From contig AZLU01000095.1 of NCBI GenBank assembly GCA_002224055.1, positions 86,534-150,533 of the forward strand: a stretch of 64,000 nt of DNA, given 5' to 3'. The notes beneath the pieces were generated by a model. It had not been told where the DNA came from. It saw only the letters and a list, made by a program, of their open reading frames with translations, and searched no databases. Position 1 is the first letter of the stretch, and each line of letters begins with the position of its first letter. Made by a program: the position numbers and the translations under genes. The DNA comes from Pezizomycotina sp. ARF18. Taxonomy: Eukaryota; Ascomycota. Of this stretch, positions 38,729 to 49,906 are shown in pieces.

Positions 38729-41700
38729 ATGGCAGCGAAACCAGCGAGGACCTTATGCGGTCCATGGTGGAAGTATTTCGGATGTTAAAGATGAAGAGTA
38801 ACTGTTTCTTTCCCTCCTGCCGCTACCACAATGCGATTCCCGCCCCCTTTTGTTGCCTGTTGAGTGTTTTTCCTGCGTCGGAGCGATTCCAGTTGACTGA
38901 CGAATTCGTTCGGTAGAGGGAATAATATTTCTGAGGCTTTCCTTGAGGTGATCCAGAGGAGGGAATTGCCGATTATTACCGCGTCATCAAGAACCCGATA
39001 GCAATCAGGACAATGCTAGTACGTAAAGGAAAAATAGAACCCCTGGTGCACAAAGAATCCGAAGCCTCGGTTATCTCTGAGTTAACTGTTTTTCTAACTC
39101 TGCCTCCCTTCTCTTCAACAGAACAAGATAAAGTACAAAAAATATGGGAATATGGCCGAATTTTTAAGGACGGGTACCAGGTACGACCTCTTCTCTTTTC
39201 AGCGTAAAAGCCCAAACGCCCATTCTCTAGTACTTATCCAATAATCTTGACACAGATCTTCCACAATGCGAAAACGTATAATCGGCCGTCTAGTCAGATA
39301 TACAAGGATGCCACTACCCTTGAGGTAAGGAACCTGGCCCCATCTAACCGGCATCGATTGATAACTAGTCCATTCACAGGGTGTCTGTACGAAGAGGCTC
39401 AAAGCAAAAGGCGGCGGGATTAATACCGGCAGACGAAGCAGAGAGCCGGATCTAGGCCCCCTTCCGTCGGCATCGCCAACTCCGTCCGGTGAAAGTGATG
39501 CCGAAGGCGAAGAGGTGGAGGAGGATGAAGACGAACAGGATGAAGGCGAGGATGAGACGAGGACGAGGACGACGAGGACGACGATCAGCCTAGGAAGCGA
39601 CGCATAACCAGGAGGCGAACAGCGACCAAAAAAGCAGCCGAAGAAGCCTCCAAAGTTACCGATGGTCCGGAAGGAAGGAAGGCCAGCGTTCAGGACACCA
39701 GGAAGAAAAGAGGCCGGCCGCCGAGAGTTGACACGCCTATGGAGAGCAGAATCAAAGCCGTCCTAAAGGCATGAGAAAGTTCCGGATAAGAGTGGTGAGC
39801 AAATGATCACTACATTTGAGAAGCTTCCAGACATGAAGCAGTATCCCGAATACTATCAAGAGATAAAGAATCCGATGCCGTGGACAATATCAAGGTAAGC
39901 ACATACCAAACAACTGGAGAGAGAGAAAAAAAAAGGACTTGAATAGCTGACAAGCAACGGTGTTGGTTTTAGAAACGTGTCAAACGCCGAGAGTATAAGT
40001 CCGTGGAGATGTTTATGCAAGACGTTGAGACTATGTTCGAGAACGCCAAGTACTATAACGAAGACAGCAGTCAGATTTACAAAGATGCGGTAGCGCTGGC
40101 AAAAAGAAGCTCGAAGACTTGCTGAGGTCGAGAAAGCTAAAGACGATAGTGAGTACGCCGGTGGTGCTCCTGATGCGTATAAGCACCAGCAACGCTTCCC
40201 CGTTGCCTCCATCGAACATAAAGGTGAAACTTACCAGGTCGGCGACTGGATTCATATCATGAACCCTAACGATCTGTCTAAGCCGACCGTCGGCCAAATC
40301 TTTCGAACCTGGAAGGATGCCGACGACCGCAAGTGGATCAACGCGTGTTGGTATTATCGTCCGGAACAAACGGTCCACTGGGTCGAGAAGCACTTTTACC
40401 CTGACGAGGTCGTCAAGACTGGACAGTATCGCGATCACCACATTGACGAAGTGATCGACAAGTGCTTGTTATGTTTTACACGCGGTATTCCAGAGGACGG
40501 CCCAAGGGTTTGAGAACAAGTCGATCTATGTCTGCGAAGCCCGCTACAACGAAGTTCTTCAGCATTTCAACAAGATAAAGACCTGGAAGTCGTGCATCCC
40601 CGATGAGGTCCGAAGCCAAGATTACGAAATGGTCCATTTCGAAAGGCAGGCCGACGTCAGAAAAAAGCCCAGCCCGATCGCGCATCTTCTGCCCGCCAAC
40701 GCTACCGAGAATGACCCTATGCCGGAGGCGACCATGGTGCTGAGAACGGCCCTCCCATCGTTGGTGCTGTCTACAAACGCGCTCGCCGTCCAAATGTAAG
40801 GCCGCTCTCTTTTTTTCCCTATGCTGTTTCTTTCCATATATTCTCATAAACTCTTCTTCTAACCTGCCGCATCATGTAGGATTCACCTCCACCTGAGCCG
40901 ACCCCACCACCGCAGCCTCCCGCGCCTACCCCGCAGCAGGCACCACATCGGACGCCAAGCGTCTCGCGGGCGACGACCACGGCAGGTTCCAAGAAGACGC
41001 GTACAGCCGCCATCTGCACAACCAGGTCAACTCCCCCGCGCACGCCTTTGCGGTTCCCGGTACCCCAGCGGCGATGGCGCAGAAGGGTGGGTTCCCGCAG
41101 ATGCCCATGGCAAATTTCCCAGCCCTTATCCCAGCCCGTACCGCATGCGCACGCCGCCATCGAGGCCAGTTTCCCCACCCTGCAACAGGTATCCAAACAG
41201 CCCGCGCCTCCGCGCGGCGGGAGCAGTAGTAGTCACGCGTACACTCCGCAGCAGCAGCACCAGCACCAAGCGCAGCAGCATCAGGCCCACCAGCAGACGC
41301 CCGTGAGCACGCAGCTAATAATGCGTACCACCCTCCGCCGCCGCCGACGGCTTTCATCGTTCCGGACGCTCAGATTTCGGCCGAAGTCGCCATGCATTTC
41401 CAGCGCGATGCGGACGGAAATACTGTGGTTCACCACCCCGCCGTTTAACTTGACGAAGGTCCCGACGAAGACGGAAGACATTGTTGAGGGGAAAGCGACC
41501 GCGCCTCTCGGTCACAGCGCGGAGTATCTGGCGATGCTACCCGAACTCGAGGAGAAGCGCAAGAAGCGGGCCGCGAAGAAACAAATGAACGGCGTGGTAA
41601 AGAAGCCGATGAACAAGGATCCTTACTCCCGGAGTTCCAGGAGCAGGTTGCGGAGACCGTTGATAAGCTTCCGGCTGTGTTCGGCGAAGCTTTGAAGGAG

Positions 41701-41751
41701 GGTTCGGATAATTACACGTTAAGGACCTTGAGGTTGCTTGGAATAGGATAA
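38729..41751 (+). CDS. RSC-complex-like protein with two bromodomains and a BAH domain (Rsc1/Rsc2 type)
   Basis: Rsc1/Rsc2 proteins are subunits of the RSC chromatin remodeller; their bromodomains read acetyl-lysine and the BAH domain contributes to nucleosome contact. After the start region (LMRSMVEVFRMLKMKS) the first bromodomain spans about 38880-39330: ISEAFLEVIQRRELP-DYYRVIKNPIAI, then KIKYKKYGNMAEFLRDGYQ and IFHNAKTYNRPSSQIYKDA across two introns. An acidic and basic linker follows. The second bromodomain (about 39780-40130) has DMKQYPEYYQEIKNPM, then YKSVEMFMQDVETMFENAKY and NEDSSQIYKDAV. The BAH domain (about 40150-40560) has YQVGDWIHIMNPNDLSKPTV, ACWYYRPEQTVHWVEKHFYP and EVVKTGQYRDHHIDE. 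The tail is rich in Gln, His and Pro (41240-41300) and ends LRTLRLLGIG at 41751. The start ATG needs one frame jump. Confidence 0.87.
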
Positions 41752-42546
41752 TCCAGATCAAGCACTGATTTTGAGGAATCTCTACATCTAAACATTATTT
41801 ATTTTATTTTATTTTTTTTCTTATATATATATTATCAGGGATCCTCTTGTTTGCCCTTTTTTTTTTTTTTTTACTTTTGACTTTGACGGCGCTATTCGCT
41901 TTTCTTTTTTCAAACTCCCAGGACTGAGATTTCTACTGGCAGATTACCTACAGACGAGGCAGTTCGTCATGGGTGGCGTCTTGTATTTACCGCTTTGCTC
42001 CATAATTTTGTTACTTTGTTTGTGTTTTTTTTGCTAGGCGATAGTGTTAGTTGGATATTTAACATTTTATTTACTGAAATACAAAAGAATCTAATAGTAT
42101 TATTAAAGGTGAGAAGTTCATATCGCTTCGTAAATGTAATTATCGCATTTCAATCTACAGCAACGTAATATATTTCTAGTGCAGACTTCTCCTCAGGAGG
42201 TCGAATCTGAATACTATCTTAAAGAAACCATTGGGGAGCCATCCAAGGTGTTTCTCGCGTAAAGTCATAATTAAATGCGGATACAAATGTCTGAAAGCAA
42301 AAAGCAATAAAAAGTGAAATCAAGAAGGTTGACCAGCAAGCTCGTGAAAAGGGAAAAGTTATACATCGCTGATGAAGAAAATCTTGATGGGAAGAGGAAG
42401 AAAAAAACCACATCAAGTAGCGAGAACTAAGTATTCACATAAGATAATTATAAAAAAGTAGTATTCTATTATAGGAAGTAAATAGATGGCCACCCAAACT
42501 TTTAAAGTGTTTTTCTTTTTCTTCAAGCTTTCATGCCGCAAATGAC
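41752..42546. other. Convergent intergenic region, RSC-like / SPT10-like
   Basis: This 0.8 kb holds both 3' UTRs. It has TTTTA-rich DNA at 41795-41840 and a run of 16 T at 41857-41872. No gene is seen. Confidence 0.5.
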
Positions 42547-44524
42547 TTATTCCAGCCCATCAACGCCATGGGGTGTTCCGGGAAGCCTTAAATTCGTCAA
42601 CAATTCTCTGAAAGTCCGAAGGGTCGGCCAGCCCCTCCTCTCTCCTTCGGACAGAGCCGCGACCGCAGCCGCAGCCGTCGCGCTAGCAGAGTTACGCTGG
42701 CGGACGTCATCCATAACCATGTCATCATCCGGGTGGTGGAGGTGCGAGTGCTGCGGATCGTGAGGGCTATGGTGGTGGGCAGGTGGTGCTGCGGATCCTG
42801 CGCGTGCAGCGGTCCGTGCCCGCCAAGCGCAGGATCCAGGACCTCGTTGAGCTCGTGCATCGGGTGCATCATGGACGCGGCGTCCTGGGAAGAATACGCC
42901 TGCTGGTGGCCTTGCACGTCTTCCATCGTCAGGCCTGGGTCGACGGGATCGAGCTCACGTCGAGGTTGTCGAGCGACATGCTCCCGGGGACGCCGACTAT
43001 GCTGTCAACCTGCATCTGTATGCTGTGCGGATCGTCGTCGTCCCGTGCTGCGTCGCCTGCTGCTGGAAATCGAGCTGAGCTTGCAGCGGTTGGTGCGGAT
43101 CCTGAGGGGATTGTTGCTGTGGATGTTGTGGTGGTCTTGGTGTTGCGGCTGCGGATGTTGCGGGTGTGTTGAAGTGCTGCGGCTGCGGCTGCTGTTGATG
43201 GTGCTGCGGCTGCTGTAGACCGTCGGGTTGATGCGCGCCGAGCATATTCTGCGCTCCGTCGTGGCCCAGTCGAGACTGCTGCGACGACGAACCCAGAGGC
43301 TCTCCGCGCGGACGACCGGCGCCTTCGTCTGCTCCTTGCAGTGCAGGCAGTTTTTGATAACCTGCGACACCGTCTTCTTGATCTGTACCCAGTGGTACTT
43401 CTCCGCGATGCTCGCGGTCGTCTTGTTGATGCCGCCGTGGTTCGTGACGTGGATGCCGCGCGCGATCTCGTACTGCTTCTGCGGATCCGACACGACCTCT
43501 TTATCCTTGAGCATGAGCCTGTCGCCGTCCAGGCGGTAATGCGTCGCCGCCGAACGGAGGCGAGATTCTCGGATCTATTCGCTCCGGGAGGGTACTTCCT
43601 TTCTCGAGGTAGTACCTGATCTTGTCGAAACGTTCGTCGGAGACGTACTCGTCGTCGTCGCCGAGTCGCGACCGTAGATGAGGGCATCGACTTTTTCCTC
43701 GTGGCCCTTCAGCCTGCCAGCTCCCTTGACACGGGCCGATCCTCTTGAAGCCAGTGAGTCCCAGATCCTGACGCTGGCCAAATTTGTTTCGTATACGAGG
43801 TTAAAGACGGAGTACGTATAGCCCTAAAATGGATGAGGAGGATGGCTAGTTAGCAGGAGTAAGTCATCATAATACTTTTGAGTTCAAATGGTGTTCTCAC
43901 TAATTTCGGCGCATAGTCGAGGTACGCTTCCCCCAGCAGCCTACCGACACCTTTCCCACGGGCGCCCGTGCAAACCAGGAATCCGGCGTTGCAAATGTGT
44001 GAGGAACGACCTAGAAAAAGCGAGTAAGAAACAAAAACCAACAGATATGTGAAGGAACCAAAATGTAAAACTAAAATCGAAAATTAATAAAAAAAAAATT
44101 TTTTTTTAGACAAACCTATGTAGTTTGGCTTCGTGTTAAAAAGTACCCAGGCACTCGGTGCTCCAGTCGCGACCGTCCTGGATGTTTTCGTCCGTACCCG
44201 TGAGCATTATGGCGCCAAAGTTTCCGAACCAGTAGTTCTGGAATTTCTCCAGCGACATGGGATCTCCAGCGGGTAGGTGTCCCCCGCTCGATCTCCAGTT
44301 GAACTCATCGCAGAGGTAGCTGACGAGGCTTAAAGGACAAGTAGAGGTCTAGGATGGGGTATATTGTGCAGGGGTTACTCGGTCTCGGAGGTGGACCTGG
44401 CGGTTGTCGAGTTTCTCGAGGGGGAGGGTGATGGAAGGGCCGGCGGTGGAGGGTGCTAGCTCTGAGCCTGTGGTGATCGTTGGTGGATTAAGGGACCGCT
44501 GGGATCGTCAATTATTGCAGGCAT
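42547..44524 (-). CDS. SPT10: SPT10-like N-acetyltransferase with integrase-type HHCC zinc finger
   Basis: Spt10 is a fungal transcription activator of histone genes. It combines a GNAT-type acetyltransferase with a zinc finger resembling that of retroviral integrases, which binds paired UAS elements. The start at 44524 (MPAIIDDPSGPL) and LPLEKLDNRQVHLRDRV open the protein. The acetyltransferase region (about 43750-44350) reads YLCDEFNWRSSGG, DPMSLEKFQNYWFGNFGAIM, FLVCTGARGKGVGRLLGEAY with the GxGxGxLL-like acetyl-CoA loop, and TNLASVRIWDSLASRG. Next come DDEYVSDERFDKIRYYLEKG and the zinc finger (about 43310-43510): ARGIHVTNHGGINKTTASIA, then YHWVQIKKTVSQVIKNCLHC, giving H-x3-H and C-x2-C. 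A Gln/His/Pro-rich tail (42930-43250) follows, and the gene ends near HGVDGLE at 42547. Several frame breaks occur. Assignment to the Spt10 group rests on this domain order. Confidence 0.78.
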
Positions 44525-44564
44525 CCTCTCTTTTATTTATAATCAAAGGCTAACAAAGGGCTGA

Positions 44565-44597
<33 letters not shown>

Positions 44598-44625
44598 TTC
44601 TCCCTCTCTCTCTCTCTTCTTTCTC
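44565..44625. repeat. CT/GA dinucleotide-rich tract next to the SPT10-like start
   Basis: A nearly uninterrupted CT tract begins about 40 bases upstream of the SPT10-like ATG, so on the gene's own strand it is a GA repeat in the leader or core promoter. Confidence 0.9.
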
Positions 44626-44746
44626 TGGATTGTGAAGTTCGTCGTTTGTGACTGAAGATACTGAGGACAAATGTTGCCTAACGGTCGTTGTACTTTCCGT
44701 CCCTTTTTAATATAGGTGGGAAAAATACTTATTTAGAGAGGGAGAG

Positions 44747-44900
44747 TTTTTTTTTTTTTATTTTATTTTATTTTATTTTATTTTTATTTTTATTATTTTA
44801 TTTTTTATTTTATTTTATTTTATTTTATTTTATTTTATTTTATTTTTTTATTTTATTTATATTTTATTTTATTTTATTTTATTTTATTTTATTTATTTTT
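44747..44900. repeat. TTTTA pentanucleotide array
   Basis: About 150 bases of TTTTA units with occasional TTTTTA and TTTA variants, running from a leading T string. It is the longest simple-sequence array in the window. Confidence 0.93.
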
Positions 44901-46507
44901 GGGGTGCAGATTATTACTACTTAACTTGATATTATTATTATTCTTTAGGGCACAAAAACTTTCTTTCACCTCCACAATCTAATTCGGGATGTGATTGAAA
45001 GCAACTGTCCATTGAAATACAGAAATCGCAATGCGGACAAGAGAACCCTCTTATTTTATAAGCGAATTCTGAGCTACCGCTACTGCTATTTTCCTTCTTT
45101 CAGCCCTTTAATGGGAGTCCTTTGGCAATTGAGCTTAGCAGTCCTGTCTCCTTATGGGCCTGAAGAGTTCCTGCATCGTGTGGGCTGGGCTAGCTTACCC
45201 AGGATTTCGGTAGCTATAGAAGTCTTTCTTTCTTTCTTTTCTTACTGTTTTCTTTTTTTTTTTTTTTTTTTTTTGGTAATATAAATCCTGCATCTTCGGT
45301 GTTCTTAAATCATCAGCATATTCGGCCAAGTTGAGGAGAAAAGAAAACTTAGCCCAACATATAATAATATATTACTTACTTAGCTCTCTTCTTGAAGAGC
45401 TCCTGTCTTGGGTGTGAACACCATCGATAGATTACAGTACGAGCTGCATGCTTGACAAAGTTTGTCTTTCAGGATTTTTATATACTTAAGAAGTATATGA
45501 AGTACTTAAGTATGTATGTTGGATGTTTATATAACTGTTGCTCTTTCTATACCCTGAACCGATATTCTAATCCATTTCTGAAGAATTTGTACAAATAATA
45601 ATGCTACAATCAATGGTCATCTTGCTTTTCAGACGGCTCCTTTCTCGGATCCTGCGATGTAAGTATCTGTAATGAGTCCTACATCCCGGGTATCATATAG
45701 GATCGAATGATTCCAAGGCGGTATACTGCCAATGCCAAAGCCATTTTATCAAGAAATGGGGAAGTTCCTACTTACTATGTACCTAGTCATTGGCTCGAGG
45801 TTATTGGCAGATTGCTGTAAGAAAAAGAAAAAAAAAATTCCTGATTGGGAACTGCCAAATATCAAATAGAGATGCGAATCGAACACTTGCACCGTGATAC
45901 TCGATCTGGTTGGAATTCTCTCGACCTCTTTTGGGCTTCCTCTCTCTGCCTGAACAGATCATTTAAGCGGGAATCCCCCTCCTGCAAGGAATTTTTCTTT
46001 TTTTATTTTATTTTATTTTTCCTTATATTTATTGCATCATCGGCATATTTTAGTGTCTTCCTTTTTATCGATAACTCACACACACAACAACATCCAACTA
46101 CAAAAAAAACCGTTTGCGGCTTGCATTGTCTATGTCATCACCGGAATACTATCCCTTCTTTAGTTTCTCTCTACCTGTCTTTTTAGTTTTTCTTCTTCAG
46201 TTCTGTTTTCTTATCGATTCCCGATTTTATTCTTGTAACAAGATTTGGAAAGGTCCACTGCTTTTCATCCTTTAAGAAAAGTTATCTTAAAACGAGTCAC
46301 TGCTAGGTAAGGTATTCCTTTATAAATCTTTACTCTGGTGGAACCTGAGCTGATCGATCGTTATCTAACCATTTTGTCCATGTGCTGTAGGCAGAGAACT
46401 TAAAAAAAAGAAAACTCTTTCGAAAGACTGCCTGGAGGAAGGGCAACCTTTAAATTCGGCAAACAAGAAAAACAATCTCAGAAGAAAAGAAGAAGAAACG
46501 TACATAA

Positions 46508-48669
46508 ATGGGTAAATACTTTGGTCTCTGGAAGTCCTCGGAGGACAGCAATAATGGAAGTTCAAATGGTGGTCGAGAGGTGAAGCTTGATACGCTACCT
46601 CGATGCGAAGATTCGCACAACAGGGCATCCGACGACCGCGATGCGAACGAGACTTCTCCGCTGCTGCGTGACGAAGAGAACCAGAACCAGGACCAGACAA
46701 TGGCCGCGCCGCCCATCACGACGGTTACTCCGGACGCCCACCCTGGATCCTGACGATCCTGCCGTGACGCCTTTGAACTTGTGGACGGTTAGAATCATCA
46801 GGATAGTTTCAATCATTTTTTCTCGAGCTCTCGTGCGTCTGGTGGGTTCTTCTGGTTATATCGTCGTTTGTCAGTCCGCCTGGTAATACTTATTCGATAT
46901 ACTCTTCCATTTCGTACAAGCCCATTCCGGTCCTTGGAATATGAGCTAATAGTATATATAACGTTAGGCTTGAACAATAGAGGCGGAGGCTGGCTAGGGA
47001 TTGCGTTCACGTAAGTTTGTCATTTTTTATATCACCAAGCTAACTTTTGTTTTATGTCAAATAGAAGGGAGAATCTAGCTAACGGTATACCTTATCCTAT
47101 AATAGCTTCTTAGCAATTGGGACGCTCATGGTTTGTCCTTCCTACAGCTCAGATATCTATATGCAAGATCTTTACTTACTTGAAGCTTTCTTTTTTCTTT
47201 TCAAGCTACTGGTCCTATCGTTCTCCACGCCATCACTGACCGAGAGGGTCTCCTCGGCTTAATCTCGGTTCTGCTCCTGGTCGATATGATAATAGTTGTG
47301 TCAGTCGACAGAGTTAGAAAGTTTGCACCTCCGCGCTTCTCAACAAACCACGACGCTACGTCCATATCAAGATATCAAAGAACTGACTTATAATTCAATA
47401 AATTTCAGGAAGAAGGATGGACAGGCATAGCATCTTCCGTATGGGTAGTGCTCGTGTGTATCTGGTCGGTGAGTATCCCTACAACCCGTAATTTATCTAT
47501 ATGAGAAAAGGATATATCTAAAAAAAAAAAAAAAAAACCCCATTCTAGTGTAGCAGATCGCGTTGTCGAGTGGGGAAAGAAAGAGGAAGAAGAACGTCTC
47601 ACAGGTACGTAATATGCAGTCAAAAAAGTACCTGTCCGATTTCAATTTAACCCACCTTTGTTCATTCAGGACGCGCCGAAAGGAGACGCACGCTCCGTCA
47701 GTGGTGTTCTGTCTTCGCCACTACAGTCGTACTGGCAATCTTCATAGCATTACAATTCTCCTTACGGCTACTATCTCGATGCGTTCTTACGACGCCAGCC
47801 TTCCCCCGAAGGTGCGCGCTACTACGTCGACGGCAACAAATACGAAGTTCACCTTTCTGCACACCAAGCACGGTGACAAAACTAAAGAGAGGGTCACTGT
47901 ATTTGTCGAAGGAGGGGAACAGCAGTTGCGGGCGGTATAGGCACGTGGGTCCGCGAGGCTTACGAAAAATGGCACGGTGGGAGTACTGCTACTGGGATCG
48001 GCCCGGTTTGGCGTGGAGCGACAACGCACCGAGCCCGCTGAGCGCGGGTATGGCTGTAGATACGCTGAGCGAAGCTCTCGTGTATGCCGAAGAAGATGGC
48101 CCTTTTATTTTACTTTCGCACGGCATCGGGTCGATATACTCCCGCGTATTTGCGGCTCGCCATGGGAATTCTATTAAGGGATGTTGCTCGTCGACCCGCT
48201 TCACGAGGACCTCCTTCCGGACCTTGCTGCTCCGGTCGCGGGTTCATCTTGTGGCTGCGCGGAATCATCTCGCCGCTCGGATTCGACCTCCTGTGGAATG
48301 GGCTTTCAAGGGCCGTACGCGCCAGGATAGGGTATTCGGAAGAAGCGCATGGGAAACCCCAAGTTCATCAAGGCTAAATTCCAAGAGTCGCTGTCGGCTA
48401 ATTCGTTTACCAAAACCGAAATCAGCTCCGCGAGGGCGATCCTCCATCGGAATTCTCTAGTGGTTGTCAGCAGCGGAGGAAGGTCAAGAGAGCAAAGAGT
48501 GGGACGAGAAGCAAAGGGATTTGACCCATTTGACAGACAACCTTATCTCGTGGGATGTGGTCGATAGGGCACATCACAACGTATGGGAAGATGACGAGGG
48601 TTCTGACGTTATCGGACGGCGGCTTTCTTTCTCATCAAGAGTGCGGTGAAGCACAAAGACGAAAAATAA
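46508..48669 (+). CDS. Multipass membrane protein with alpha/beta-hydrolase-like C-terminal domain
   Basis: This resembles a fungal family usually annotated as an integral membrane protein with an alpha/beta-hydrolase fold. The N-terminus (MGKYFGLWKSSEDSNNGSS) is polar and includes NETSPLLRDEE, a dileucine-type sorting signal. Hydrophobic segments follow across several introns (RGGGWLGIAFT...LAIGTLMVC; WCSVFATTVVLAIFIALQFS). The soluble domain has PEGARYYVDGNKYEVHL, GTWVREAYEKWHG, CYWDRPGLAWSDNAPSPLSA (about 47980-48050), EDGPFILLSHGIGSIYSRVF (about 48095-48155), GCSGRGFILWLRGIISPLGF and NLISWDVVDRAHHNVWEDDE (about 48540-48600). The nucleophile-elbow position reads SHGIGS, not a plain GxSxG. 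The stop is either 48649 in the open frame or 48669 after a frame jump giving FLIKSAVKHKDEK. Substrate and compartment are unknown. Confidence 0.7.
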
Positions 48670-49602
48670 ACGGACCTTTATCCTATATTTTTTTTCCATA
48701 TAATGCTATCAGCATCAGTACGAAAACTAACTTCGTACCTGTTAATCTTACTGTTGAAACGCAACACCGCACAAATCGATTCTTCTTTTCTGTATCTGTA
48801 GCCCCCCTTCCGTTTTCACCTCCGTTTCTTTGGCTCTAAATCCACATATATGATTTCGAACGTCGAAAAAGCCGAATATTTCAATATCACCAACCTTTAG
48901 TCCTTTGTTGGCCTATTCTTCTTTACCTTTAATTCTACTTCTCTAATCCAGCAACACATTATTCTATTAACGAAGCTAGCGATTGACATTTGTTTACTTT
49001 CCCTTTTACTTTTTCCACTTTGCCTTTAAAATCTCTTCATCCTATTTAGGTAGTTAGTCTTCTTCACCTGTTTATCAGTACAGCAAATAGTTGAGCCATG
49101 CGCAGCATTCTAGTAATATAGGAAAACCTTGCGGAGAAAAAACTAAAAATCCCATTTTGGTGACCTCACGGCAGTCTCGACCACTTTCTGTACTTATGTG
49201 AGCCAAATTTGTCTTCGACTCCCATGCCAGACCAGTAAAAAAAGGCACAAAGCACGTGTAACATGTATTCCTTAACTCTAGATATGAAGCGATAGATAGC
49301 CCTGGATCTACATCGACACTTTGTGGAATTTGCGTGGCTTATGTTGGTATCATCAACAAACTTACTTGTTCATATTGTTTATACGCCTTGCGAAGGGGAG
49401 TGCACTCCAGCGGCGATCGTATTTGAAGCTTTACCTACCTAGCTTCCTCGTATAAATTTGAGAAGTGTACCACGGTTATGTTTAGGGAGGGCAAAGAATC
49501 TAAAGACCTCGAATCAACTGGTACTCACGGTCGAAAATCCCCTTTTGATCGCACCGAAGCAATTATATATATATATATCTTATCGATCAAATCATTAACT
49601 CC
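48670..49602. other. Intergenic region downstream of the membrane hydrolase
   Basis: About 0.9 kb of A/T-rich DNA with no coding segment that I can support. It ends in TATATATATATAT (49564-49576) and CATTAAC...CTAG, which resembles an intron branch site and acceptor just before the next block. Confidence 0.35.
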
Positions 49603-49906
49603 TAGAAGCAGAAACAGCCGACCGCCGTAAAAGGCACCGGACGTGGCATCGGCGCCACCGTCGCCTCGGACCTGCCCGAGATATCTACGGCGGACGAACT
49701 TCCGCGCGCTGTGTTGGCGAACACGGAGGACAACGCGCTGTTAATTCCCTCGTCGCGACGGATAAGTTTGACGCAATTTGGAGCCAATTGTCGGGGAGAA
49801 GGTCGAGGACCACCCGGGTAGGTTGATGGCGCTGCTGAAGACGAAAAGGTCGGTTACGGATGATGACGGCGCGAAAGCGATAAAAGATAGGCGGAGGGGG
49901 TGGTGA
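49603..49906 (+). CDS. Orphan exon-like coding block of unknown function
   Basis: I do not recognise the product. After a CATTAACTCCTAG sequence that looks like an intron end, an open stretch reads KQKQPTAVKGTGRGIGATVA, DLPEISTADELPRAVLANTE and, after a frame jump, ATDKFDAIWSQLSGRR, then RLMALLKTKRSVTDDDGAKA before TGA at 49904. Its composition is coding-like and more GC-rich than the surrounding DNA. No upstream exons were found, so it could be the last exon of a small gene, a gene remnant or a chance frame. Confidence 0.3.

Larger units (their letters stand above)
44525..46507. other. Divergent intergenic region with microsatellites
   Basis: About 2 kb between the SPT10-like gene and the hydrolase. 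It contains a CT tract (44565-44625), a long TTTTA array (44747-44900), a TTTC/T tract (45225-45275) and TTTTA repeats near 46003-46020. No coding segment is recognised. Confidence 0.5.

Noticed and set aside
43300-43520. Gypsy retrotransposon integrase fragment
   Set aside because: The zinc finger is fused in order to an acetyltransferase-like domain as in Spt10, and no reverse transcriptase, RNase H, protease or LTR is visible nearby.
45860-45920. tRNA-like piece on the minus strand (GTGTTCGATTCGC resembling a T arm, partly paired ends)
   Set aside because: The space for D and anticodon arms is too short and no D stem or anticodon stem forms; the T stem has a mismatch. At most a decayed fragment.
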